NCBI GenBank assembly: GCA_918807975.1
Contig: OU964922.1
Location: 33,034,329-33,098,328 of the forward strand
Reading direction: 5' to 3'
DNA: 64,000 nucleotides
DNA from: Aplidium turbinatum
Lineage: Eukaryota > Chordata > Ascidiacea > Aplousobranchia > Polyclinidae
The notes beneath the pieces were generated by a model. The model was not told where the DNA came from, ran no database searches, and was given only the letters and a program-made list of their open reading frames with translations. Both the position numbers and the translations under genes were made by a program. Shown piece by piece: positions 1-10,557 of the stretch; position 1 is the first letter of the stretch; each line of letters starts with the position of its first letter.

Positions 1-3000
1 ACAAGAATAATATTGTTAATTTTGCACTGAATTTTAGTTGCATTCATTATGAAAAGTAAAACAACATAGCATTTATTATATAGTAGCTACTGACCATTTA
101 TATCAAAATAAAATATAATTCTGTTTTTCGAAACCTATTCTTCCTATCTGGATTTTTTCACATTTCATACAAATCAAACTAATGCACCAACATAAGGCTT
201 ACAATACATGTCAAAGCATCTTTCGTGAACTCATCTTATTAAAAATCTCTGAAAATTAAATTTAAATACTTTTTGACAATGACTGGTTTCTTTTGCAAGT
301 ATGCAGCAAAGAAAAGTTGAATTCTTATATGCAGATTTTCTTCTGCTTTAAAATTCCATCGTCTAGGACTCTTTCCAAGTTTGATTGATATCTAACGACC
401 AAACGACCGAGTTAGACTGCAACGTTTAAAACTAAAATGCCAAACATATCACGATCATATACTGCATATATACTTTTTAACTCGTACAGCAAAATCTTTT
501 AAGTTTACATTGATTCAACGTCTGCAGACATTTAATTATTGTAAAATTGACGGATTTTGCAGTCCAGAAATTCACACACGTTTTTTCTTGGAATTCGTCA
601 TAATTTCATGTGTTCATTAAGAATAGTTTTCATGCCAAGGTGATTAGGCTACTGGTTCGGACAGTTTCGCATCATCATTAGCTTAAATAATTTATTGGAA
701 TAGCTTTGTGATGTTTGTTGGTACACCGATGATTGCCTTTAGTACTAGTTGTTGGTTCAAAATATCATTTCACAATTTGGAGTAAATTTACATCAGGATA
801 AACTTGTTTGTTCATGGGTGTGAATTTTTGCAGGCTTGACTTCTTTGGTTAATGTTAATGCTGCTGATTTTAACAAGAGGCCAGAACTATTCTGGACCCA
901 GGGCAATATAGGCTCAACACAACACTGCCATGTCACCACGGCCCACTTTCGAACCGGCCCTTAGTTTATGAAACGCCATATAAACTTTTTATCGCCGTTA
1001 CCAGAAATTAGGATCGACCATTGACTTTCGCAGTAAGTGAACGAAATGGTGCGCACACGGCACTGACTACAACGTTTGTTTCTCACGTTCTAAAAGTATA
1101 GGCTACGTCTTTCAGCTTCTAAAAGTGTAATTTACTCAATTTATACGATATCTGTTTTTGCAATTGAACAGTCGTTTATTTATTCAGTATATTCAATTTC
1201 TAGAGATCTGTGGTCATTGTTATAAGGTGGTAACTTTTAGGAAACATATTTTTCAAATAGCTTTGTTTCAGCTCTCATTGAATATCCATAGCTTTCAGAG
1301 AATTGCTGCTAATGCGTTGACAGAATCGTCACCGGTGCATTGTGGGTAGAACTGGAATAACACGAGAAATCGCTTTCAATAATAACTCGTTTTTTTATTA
1401 TGTTTTACGGCAGTCGATTGTACCAAGAATCGAAAGCGATAGACACTGTGTATCGCCCATGAGCCTGGGCTCGTCAGTATCACACCACCAATTCATGCCA
1501 CTAGGGTTTTCAACCACCGCCATTCGATGCGTTTTTGCTCACACTGGAGCTGATTTCACTTTCCAGAGTTTGCGCTTGTATTGATTTTCGAATTATAAAT
1601 TGTTTTTATTTGTCACATTAGCAAACAAAACGCTTAGCCTTCAAAGAAACCATGTTTCAATGCAAACGTTTGAAGTAGCTTTCAATTTAAATAGCGGGAA
1701 CATTCTATCCCAAACCGCGACTTAGTAGCCTACTTTAATTAACCCGGCTGAGCATAAGAGTATTAATTCGAGATATGGAATTGAATTAATCACTGTTACA
1801 ACAATTGAAGAGTCCAGGTGCAAAACGATCAAACTACCAAAACCAACTTTTCGAGGAAACTGCAAATGAAAGTTTGAGATTGCTCGTTTTGTGGCTGAAC
1901 CTTGTTATTTTAAAGCCTTATTTTGAGAGATATTGATCCTTTTGCCGCAAAAAAGGTTGCTACATAAAACTTTCGATGCTAACACAACGGGGGATGATAA
2001 AATCTAAAAAATCTCAAATAATGGAGTTTGATCGTTATGCACCTGAGCTCTTCAATTATAATAAAGGTATTGATTACGTACTGCGACATGATGGTAATAT
2101 TATAACATTAAGGCCATTATTGACGTTGTCCTGTTGGTACTCGGGTATGATTATGACGTCACCTTTCATTACACCAATTAGATTTCTATAACTCGTCACC
2201 GAATGCGATGTAACTTTAGAGGGTTTTACTGGCATGGAATAGTCGAATAGAAGTCATTTATTGAAGGAACGAATGCTTTGTTCACTTTTATTTTCTACTT
2301 CCATGCTTCTACCTATTCTTTTGCTTCCAAAACCTTTCGGATGCAAATATGAGTCCCAATAATTGGGCATGGATATTAGCAGGTTGGAACATGCTATATC
2401 TACTGATGCCAAATATGTATTTGTCAATTTGAGAATAATTTAAAACAAATCTGTGTAACGTAATTTTGATTTTCCAATAAGTCTTTTTCTTAATTGGATA
2501 CCGGAGTTGTAGAATTACTTAAGTCACATTTTGTGGAAATTAAGTTATCCACAACATCAACATGTTGCTTGATGGTCAGTGCCTGTCCTGGCGCAAAATT
2601 TAATTTAAAAAAAAACTGCTTAATTTTGTTACAACACACGCTAGTGTTTGCATAGAAAAAAAAAAGGGTTAAACAACGATGAAAGAACTTTAATTTCCTT
2701 TATCTCAAAAGTTGTATTTTGGACTTAAGTAATTCTTCCACTCAAGTCTTCAATTCAAGAATTAAACAGCTTTTGTTGAAAAAAAAAACAATAGAACTGC
2801 AAAACATTTATTTTACAAGTTTTTATACCACCAATTAAACTATTCAACATTCCGACGTTATTTGCGTTGTTTTCTGTGCAATAGAAAACCATGTTGTGGT
2901 AAGTTGCGAAAATATAAATTTCCATGAGCTATGGAACCTTGCTATTATCATTGCAAAAACGCAAAGAGCTTAATCCTCAGAAATATTCTAAGCAGTAAAA

Positions 3001-3290
3001 ATGCCAATATAGCTTTTTGTAACAAAAGCAATTATTGTGGGTGGTTTTTCAACATGACAAAAAACGGGCTCAAGGGAAAACTAATCAGACCAAAACACTG
3101 AAGAGATCAAAAACATAATAAATAGATTAGAATCATTGCTACAATCCAGTTTGTGTCAAATATTTCGTTCCTTTTATGAGCAAGCAAAAAAACTATTATG
3201 ACGCAAAGGATTGAGTTTCCTTTTTAGTAACTTGATCGTTGTTTACTTCACAAATATAGATACAAACCATTTGTTTTAGCCCGGAACCTA
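1..3290. other. AT-rich region with no recognised gene
   Basis: No open frame here shows a recognisable protein pattern; all are short and lack family motifs. The only structure I can support is a small palindromic repeat near 488-561, listed separately. There are several A/T homopolymer runs around 2600-2790. The region is best read as intergenic sequence. Confidence 0.5.
488..561. repeat. Short palindromic MITE-like hairpin, copy 1
   Basis: The two halves are imperfect inverted repeats: the left begins CAGCAAAATC and the right ends GATTTTGCAG, meeting at a centre reading ATTCAACGTCTGCAGAC. A better preserved relative lies at 45409-45483. The pair shows this is a dispersed element and not a chance palindrome. 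Confidence 0.5.
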
Positions 3291-3298
3291 TTACTACC

Positions 3299-3640
3299 AG
3301 GGCTGTGGAGTCGGAGTCGTAGAGTCTGTGAGATTTTAGCGTGTCCAAAGGCGGTGAGATGTTGGCGTATCGGGAGTCGGAGTCGTTAAAAAACATTTTG
3401 CCACAATTTTTTTTCAAAATATTGTTTTTTGTTTTCTGTATTGTGCTCCAAACCTTTACCTTGTTAGTTTTGTGAAAGTCGTCCTTTCAAACTTTGATTA
3501 CAAATTTAATGAAATTAATTTTTGTAAATGAAAAAAGGATATATATTTATAAAAATCTGGCAACCCTCTAAAATCAGGCAACACTGAAGTCGGAGTCGGC
3601 CCTTTACAAGTCGGTGTTGCCTGGTTTTAGAGTGAGGTAA
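3299..3640. repeat. Fragment of hAT-type MITE plus a hairpin
   Basis: The sequence opens with CAGGGCTGTGGAGTCGGAGT, a start typical of hAT-type non-autonomous elements, and the GGAGTCGG theme recurs near 3379 and 3590. No matching inverted right end is present, so it is incomplete or rearranged. From about 3560 to 3640 two arms (CTAAAATCAGGCAACAC and its near complement GTGTTGCCTGGTTTTAG) form a stem-loop across a short loop. Confidence 0.4.
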
Positions 3641-4321
3641 TTCCTGGAAAAAGTTGTTTGAGCAGGGCACTTTAATATAGGTAGATTACTGGTGTTTCTA
3701 TAGCAGCGTTTTTCAGTTGGGAATACTGGCACCTCTAAGGGTGCTGGAATCGACTGAGAAGGTGCTGAGAAGTGACAAAACCTTGGCAGCATAGCCACAT
3801 TTCCACCACCAATCAACTTCATAAAAGCAACAAGTGGCCTATTGTGGTAGTTGCATATCAACTAGAATAATTATTAACATCACTAAGATTGGGTGCCGGA
3901 CTGTTCAGGTCTGTTTATAGAGGTGCTACAGTGACAAAACGTTACGAAACGCTGATATATGATACAAAAAATGGTTAGTGGGTTTGCTGCGTGATGTGTA
4001 TGAAAATAAATAAATTTTTCGTTTGAGTTAGTGATAACAAGTCAAGAAAAGCAAATGAATCACAATGCCTTGAATATAATGAATAATAACTCAACCAAAA
4101 TAGATCAGGTCAACGAAATGTTGTCGAAGTAAAAGAAGGCTTACTGGCGCGAAACTTTACGTTACGTTAGCGTTTGAAGCGTTTTCACTTGCTACAAAAA
4201 GGCTACCAACCAACTATTGCAAGCAACTGACAATATCAGCTAACTTTTTTATGATAAACAACCTCATTTTTATCAACTCATTTCCAACAACACCTATGAA
4301 TATGTTTATTAACTTTTTCAA

Positions 4322-4489
4322 ACCCTTTGAGGACCATAAACTTTTGAGACATGTTTTATTGAAGTATTGATGATTTTTATTACAAGTTTATCACTTTAAA
4401 GAGGTATTTGAAAAAAAATTAAGTTTTTTTTATTTCAAATAGAAGTTACGCTGTGGTACATATGTGTACCATTGGTCCTTAAGGGTAAT
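4322..4489. repeat. Short MITE with GGTACATATGTGTACC palindrome, copy a
   Basis: The ends are CCCTTTGAGGACC on the left and GGTCCTTAAGGG on the right, giving an imperfect inverted terminal repeat. A 16-bp palindrome GGTACATATGTGTACC lies just inside the right end. The same architecture, with two palindromes, occurs at 5269-5656. Flanks are AT-rich and TTAA-like but not clean. Confidence 0.5.
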
Positions 4490-4520
4490 GAGTTTAGTAT
4501 CATTGCTGGTATGGTTTTAT

Positions 4521-5000
4521 ACAGTGGCGGCTGGTGCTGTTTTTGAGCAGTGGGGCTGCAATGAATAGTTGGGGGGGGCGAAGCCTGCCGCTGAGTTCGC
4601 CGAAGGCGAACGACTTCGCGGAGGGTCTGGGGGGTCTTCTCCCAAAAAAAATTTGAAAAATCTTATTAAATTTGGTGCGTTCTGAGCATGTTTTTACTTC
4701 AAATTTTGAAAAAATGCATTCAAACTTTGTTGAAAAGTTGATATTCCTAAGCTGTATTTTAAAAAACCTAATAGTATTGCTTTGGAGACAAACTTTACTA
4801 GTATTGAGCTTAGTCTTAACCAGCCTAGCCGTTGCATGCAAGGTTCAAGTGATTTTGAAATGCCCTAGGCTGGACTAGCACTTCCTAAGTTATAACCTGT
4901 TGAATACCCTACCTCTACAGCTAACACTTCTACATTCATGGCTCATCGCTACTCTGCGAAATATAAACTAGCTTCAAAAAGTCTGTAAAGTTATTCGGTT
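4521..5000. repeat. Left end of an hAT-type MITE (right end not found)
   Basis: A CAGTGGCGGCTGGTGCTG start resembles the terminal sequence of the complete hAT MITE at 39135-39859, and the next 100 bp carry similar G-rich and GCCGAAGGCGAA-like motifs. I could not find the complementary right end, so the stated end is nominal. Confidence 0.4.
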
Positions 5001-5268
5001 AGGTGGGGCTGTTTTCAGAGGCTCACACGGCGACGACGACGCAAATCATAATTGCTTGTACAGTAGGCCTATTGACATAATTTGCGCCAAATTATAGAAA
5101 TTTTTCAACCGGAAGTAATGCTATCAGTTAAGTTTACTTTTGCATGTAGATCTAAAATACATTCCTAAAATATTACGTGTCATTTATATTAAAATTTCAC
5201 AACAACAGTCTTAATTTTTAAGTTTTTCCCACATCACTATATCCCTCCATTAGACTAATAGAATTTAC

Positions 5269-5656
5269 CCTTCAGGACCTTTGGTACATATGTGTACCAC
5301 AAAAGTTTAGCATTGTCTAGCAACATGTTTTTTAATTTTTTTTATGGTTTTACTGATGGGATAAGTCAGATTAATCACTAAACATTGATGTAGAATAAAA
5401 ATTATATTTATTTTTTTTTTTTACTTGTCTTGTTGATCTTTCAAAGTTTACCGCTTCAAACCCTGACCAATTTACCAAACAAAACCAGTTAAAGCAAAGC
5501 TAAAACAAAATACAATTTCCAATTTTTTTTTATTTATAAATAGATTATATATTTAAGAAACGTTTAGAGACAAATACTTTTTGATAACTACAAGAAAATG
5601 ATTAGAAATCGTGGAAAAAGTTCATGGTACACATATGTACCAACGGTCCTCAAAGG
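5269..5656. repeat. MITE with paired GGTACATATGTGTACC palindromes, copy b
   Basis: The left end reads CCCTTCAGGACCTTTGGTAC and the right end GTACCAACGGTCCTCAAAGGG, followed by TTAA. Each end carries a copy of the 16-bp palindrome, so the termini are inverted repeats that are themselves palindromic. It sits immediately upstream of the hAT element that starts at 5664. Confidence 0.55.
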
Positions 5657-5663
5657 GTTAAGA

Positions 5664-6550
5664 CAGAGGTGACGAACCTGCGGCACGACAAAGAATTTTG
5701 TGCGGCCCGCAAAACAATTTGACAATCGTTCATGCATTAAAGACAGAAGACATCTCAAAGCTGTTTTATGCATAAAACTACAGAGTGATGACACCCTAAA
5801 AGAGATGTATGTGAACAAGCCGTTGCTTGAATTTTATCGTATATGTTAATCAAAGGAAGAGTTTTCAAACTCGAGAGCTCCCATTCTCAAATAGTCATCT
5901 ATTTTCGGTAGCACGCACCTATGCGAACAGTTCTTTTCTAAAATGCACTTTACAAAAAGTCGTGACAAGTCGAGGCTGACAGATGAAAATCTTAGTATGC
6001 AGTTGAGAGTTGCCACATCGTCTGTTCGACCTAATATTGAACGCTTAGTCAAGCAAAAAACTTTCCAAAAATCCCACTAAGAAAAAAAATTCAATGTTAT
6101 TTTTTAATATTTTATGCTTCAATGCTGCATTACATAGCTTCAGCTGTATGATTCCTGATTTGTTGTTTCGGAGCATAATGGTCGAAACATTTAGTCAACT
6201 TGAGCATAAAGGATAGAGCCAAACGGAGAAGAAATCATACTCATATGAAAGCAAACCCTTCGAAAATTAAACTGTCGTCATTATCAGTGCAAGTACTGTT
6301 GCTGTATCCTTCTTGCTCAAGTTGATTTGTTTTTATTTTTTAAGGGTGTATGTTTCGATTCTGCCTAAGATAATTTCAACTGTGTGGATTTTATTACTTT
6401 CATCTGCCGTTAGTTACTTTTCATGAATAATAATCTTGAGTCGCTTCTAAAAGATTTCATGGTAGCTTACTGTTAAAAAGTTGTGTGGCCGGATAACTCA
6501 TGTGAAATTGACAAAGTGGCCCGCGACCGCAAAAAGGTTCGTCACCCTTG
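5664..6550 (+). mobile_element. hAT DNA transposon with transposase C-terminal remnant
   Basis: The termini are CAGAGGTGACGAACCTGCGGC and its inverse (GGTTCGTCACCCTTG). Flanking 8-mers (GGTTAAGA and ATTTAAGG) look like a decayed target duplication. Reading plus strand about 5922-6080 gives CEQFFSKMHFTKSRDKSRLT followed by DENLSMQLRVATSS, the pattern of the hAT C-terminal dimerisation region found in GTF2IRD2-like elements, ending in a stop. Nothing upstream of that piece is open, so the element is internally deleted and non-autonomous. A 347-bp relative with the same ends lies at 60403-60749. Confidence 0.75.
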
Positions 6551-6565
6551 ATTTAAGGCTACCGT

Positions 6566-6828
6566 ACTACATTGGCTCAATGTACTATGCGTACCTACCG
6601 TACTATGTTTTTTACTGCTCTCAATAACCAAGCATTTACAACGAAAGATAATTATCATGGCGTACATAGAAGAAATTGTGTTGCGGAGTTTTTTGGAGCA
6701 TTTCTTGGAGCTTGGAGCAATATATCAATGGCAGCATGCAAGTGCTTGGAGAGGACTGTTTTGGTATGAATGGAAAGGAAAAAGATATTCAATGAAAAAG
6801 ACAGAAACGAAAGTTCAACGGATGTGAT
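6566..6828 (+). pseudogene. Broken last exon of a fibrinogen-domain (FReD) gene
   Basis: One frame reads NNQAFTTKDNYHGVHRRNC followed by a LGAW motif, and another reads WRGLFWYEWKGKRYSMKKTE and stops after KVQRM. These match, in order, the NNQPFTTKDN, LGAW and GGSYSMKKTEMKIQRI segments of the last exon of the intact lectin gene at 19345-19595. At least one frameshift separates the pieces, the calcium-loop aspartates are partly lost and the CxxSDLNG segment is not readable. It is on the plus strand, opposite to the intact gene, and abuts an hAT element. It is most likely a decayed paralogue fragment. Confidence 0.7.
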
Positions 6829-8483
6829 GCAACAATTAAAGTTAAAACTCTCTAGGATACAATGCAGTCCCAGTCATCGTGTTATGTACTTTTTATATGG
6901 AGAGAAGCGTAGCCAACCAATAGTACCGACATCAAAGACAATGGATAGGCTTACAATGAAATTCGAATTTTTAGATCTATAGTAATTTGAGCCCAACGAT
7001 CAATTTTGTTCGTTGTATCTATCACAATCAAAAGGAAATAGTGTAACACTTCTTCATCTCTTTATTTGAAATTTAATTCAGCTTAAAAACTTTCCTCTCT
7101 GTTTGGCAATACTATTGTTTGAGCAATAAACATGATGGCAATTCCAGTAGTTTTCAATTTTTTTCCATACGATGCCCTTGAAAATACTTTTGGTTCGGTG
7201 GCACATAAATAAACTTTTGAAACTCATATATTAACAAGTGCTACTTTGCAACAGTAAAGCACACTGAAGGGATGTGATGTACAAGCTTCCTTAGCTGTAA
7301 TAGAATTGATCAATGATCAGATGTCATTAAAAATTCCTAGACTGTTACTTACACAATCTTTTGAGACACAATCCTAATCGATATTTGGTTTCAATCACAG
7401 CCACAACAGAAAATCTTATTTTGCATAAGAGAATAGCTACTATTGAGTGTAGCTTGTTATCAAATGTTGAATTGTTTTAATTCTGCTGCTTTTTAAACAG
7501 CTAGCAGGTTTATGTATATTCTATAACAAAATACTCAAGAAAAATCCACATCTTCGTTCAAGAAAACAACAAACTTCTATGATCTGCAAAATGCAACACA
7601 TTCTATAGTCGTGCATGTCGCTTATCTGGCGACTTATTAAAGAAAAGAAGGAATTATCATTCCTGTATCTAAATCGTCAAATTGTTTTAAAGTGACGTCA
7701 TTTGACACAACTCTTTTAGTTATTATTTAATATCAGTTAATAATATTGGACACCACTTAAAATTTGAAACAACGCACAAGGGCGTTGCAACGCACAGTAT
7801 GAGAATCACTGGATTAAACTATTGAAAAGGTTTTGTATTTAGCTACACAGCCGGTACTTTAATTGATAACAACTGTCAACTAGGCCTACTAAACCAACTA
7901 TGCATACTGTGCATAGAAGACACGTTGGGAATGTTCAAAACAAAGATAACCAACAATTAGAATGTCATATTACAACATTGTAATTTCATTGTGACTATAG
8001 TTGTGCGGGGACTTGTGCAGTGAAAAACCATTTTTACAAACCTTATGCTAAGAAGTCGAATCCCAGTTGACAACGGTTTAACTATGCATCAGCTTCAAAA
8101 AATATTTTAGCGGTTCTACATCGGTTTAGATTTAAATCATGTTAATACATTTACTTCGTTCCAGTTTCAAGTTTAGCAAACTCGCTAATATAGACTACGG
8201 TTCGTGTCGGGTCCCGTTTAGACGTTATCTACCTTAATGCTTTTTTCAACCTTATTCCGCAAGTAACTCTGCGTCAGTTGAATAAATCTCACTGGAGTGG
8301 GTGTGGTTCAGTTTAAGACTTTAATGTTAGAAGTCGACTTGAAAATTTAAGTAAATAACTGCGCTTACAAGTGGCCATGAATCGCAAGTAGTTTGATTTT
8401 GGTTCGCTTTCATGTCTTTGTCTTCAACTGTTCACTTTCGATTCGACACTGCATCTAAGCTCCTTTGATAAGACTGTAGTCTA
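6829..8483. other. No recognised feature
   Basis: About 1.65 kb of AT-rich sequence without a credible coding frame. A string TGAGAATCACTG near 7800 looks like an hAT terminus, but no partner end was found. Nothing else can be supported. Confidence 0.4.
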
Positions 8484-8945
8484 TTTGGTTGCTTTTGAAT
8501 CGTTATCCTCGGACTGACAAAGCCTTGATAGCTGATGGTAGTTTCGCATACTTATAGAGGCTTATGACGCAAAGGCAGGTTACCGAGATTGACGTCGGCT
8601 GCATAGCCGAGTGGTGAGAGCACTGGAACGGCAATCGAAAGAGCGCCGGTTCGACACCGCTCATGAGCATGTGTCTTTGGCAGGCCACTAAAAAGCATGC
8701 TTGAAGGTGGACACGAAGATTGGCTTCCTTGCCTTCCTGTCTACTTAATCTAAATCTTCAACCACCAGGTGTAAGTCTGGATACAACAACAACAAAAAAA
8801 CGAGATTGACAGAGTGAAGATTGCCGATTGTGGAAGTGTTGTTGCCGGGGAATTATTTTATTCATTAGGTGACGCTAAATGGAGATCAGTCATTGAAATG
8901 CGTTGCTCAAGCGCACACCCCGAGGGTCACCGCTTAGTCTTAAAG
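8484..8945 (-). repeat. tRNA-derived SINE, family 1, copy a (split by another SINE)
   Basis: Read on the minus strand this matches the SINE at 43925-44225: shared segments include the AAGCGG... block near its head, a TTCCCCGGCAACAAC-like block, CTCTGTCAATCTCG and ATCAAGGCTTTGTCAGTCCGAG. The tRNA-like head is missing because the copy is truncated where it meets the long-TIR element at about 8945-8966. A second SINE (8594-8800) is inserted within it. Confidence 0.65.
8594..8800 (+). repeat. tRNA-derived SINE, family 2, with 10-bp TSD
   Basis: The head resembles a tRNA: a TAGCCGAGTGGTGAGAGC A-box and a GGTTCGACACC B-box 30-40 bp later, followed by a non-tRNA body and an AACAACAACAAAAAAA tail. 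It is flanked by an exact CGAGATTGAC duplication (8584-8593 and 8801-8810). The target is SINE family 1, so family 2 moved later here. It is not a tRNA gene, because no cloverleaf 3' half follows the B-box. Confidence 0.85.
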
Positions 8946-9582
8946 CTTCTTCGTTCACGAAGTCACGCGTATTTCGGGGCCCCTGATTCCGAAAATGCAC
9001 TTAGTTTCTTCGAATTGGCTCTAGTTTTCGAGATATTCGACAATGAACATATTTTTGAAATCGTTACTCAAAAGCTTTCATTTTGCAAATTACTTATTTT
9101 CAGCCCTGTTTACCATTATGATGTCATCATTGCACTTGTCTAGTTCAATTGGTTCATATTGCACGAAAGTTCAAAACGCAAGCCAAGGTTGAAATGAACT
9201 GCGTTTAATGTAAGTGAGACATAATATTCAATGAAAACAGTTGTGAATCAGTAGGCCTACATCACAAGAAAAACATCCAGAAAATCATGTGTTTATGAAT
9301 GCAGCTTTATATTGAAAAGGTAGGCCTACTGAAATGGATACTGTACAAATGAAATTTTATTCTAAGCCTTTGCTAAGGCCAAGCTTTTGCTGCAAGAAGT
9401 TTTTTTCTGGTCTATAGGCTAAATAAATGACATATAGGCTAATAAAATACGCCTTTGGCCAGTAGGATGCTGTACAAACAACCCAGATATATTTTGCTGC
9501 ATGAGGCAACGCATTCTACGATAGATACAGCGCTATATAAAAACAAGCATTATTATTATTATTACTTTGACCTGAAGCTGGG

Positions 9583-10144
9583 TGTTCCCGACAATTTTCA
9601 CCAAATCAAACGTCATATAAAAACCGTTCAAGTCTACTGAATATTACGTCATGGAAATTCCTAAAGCATGTGCCAAAATTGCACCATCGTTCATAAGACC
9701 TGTTTGGACCTGTTTGGGCCTGTTTAAACAGGAAATATTACATCAGCTTAAACACCTGTTGGAATGACTTCATAATTGTCTTTCATTTATTGCGTCACAG
9801 TTACTTTCTACGTGAATTTGAGATATTGATATCTATTCTGGTCATTCGTAAAATGATTGTTTGAAAGTTGGCCGCACATTTAACTGTTGGCTTAGTGCTT
9901 GCTAGCTGGACAAAAGTTCCGTCTTTTATCCAATTAATCTGTATTGTAGTGACAGTTTTTTTTTTAGAGGTGTAGGCGTTACACCTATTTTCGATAGCCT
10001 CGGGCTAATTTTACTGGAATACACTGTTTGAATAGACGTTTCGAAAGTGTGTTTATTTTTGGGTCATTGCATGCAGACGAACGGATTTGGGAATCTTACG
10101 TTACAATTTTCCCACGAAGAGATTATGGTTTACCGCTGTGACCA
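9583..10144 (+). repeat. 5' LTR of the BEL/Pao element
   Basis: A 562-bp repeat starting TGTTCCCGAC and ending GTGACCA. It matches the 3' LTR base for base by eye except for one extra T in a homopolymer. Confidence 0.93.
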
Positions 10145-10557
10145 TAAAAAATAAAAGACGAAGTTGTTGGTTGGTAGGCTACAAAAGCAAAGAAATAATA
10201 AAAGAAGATCTTGTTGGTTGGTAGTCTAAAGAAGCAAAGAAAATTAAAGACATTTCTTCTCGGTAGGCAACTGAAGAACTTTAAGCTAAAAAGTAAAGAC
10301 ATTTCTTCTCAGTTTGGTACAGAAGAAAAATAACTTTGACATTCATTGGCAAGAAAGAAGATTAAAGGCAATCCATCTGTGCTTGAAGATTCAAGTGGAA
10401 GAATCCAAGCAAGTTTTGGGGACGTTTGGACTTCACATACTCGTACAGCTACGGTATCGTGCATTTAAATTCTTTTTTGTATTTTTACGGTCTTTGCAGT
10501 TAAGTTTTTTATAACTACTGTAATAATTTTGTGTGTTTGTGTAACTTAATTTTTTAA

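Noticed and set aside
5846-6052. Minus-strand open frame of 68 codons
   Set aside because: It is antisense to the hAT transposase C-terminal remnant, which has the clear family pattern on the plus strand.
7783-7812. TGAGAATCACTG as the end of another hAT element
   Set aside because: No matching inverted start or target duplication could be found upstream.
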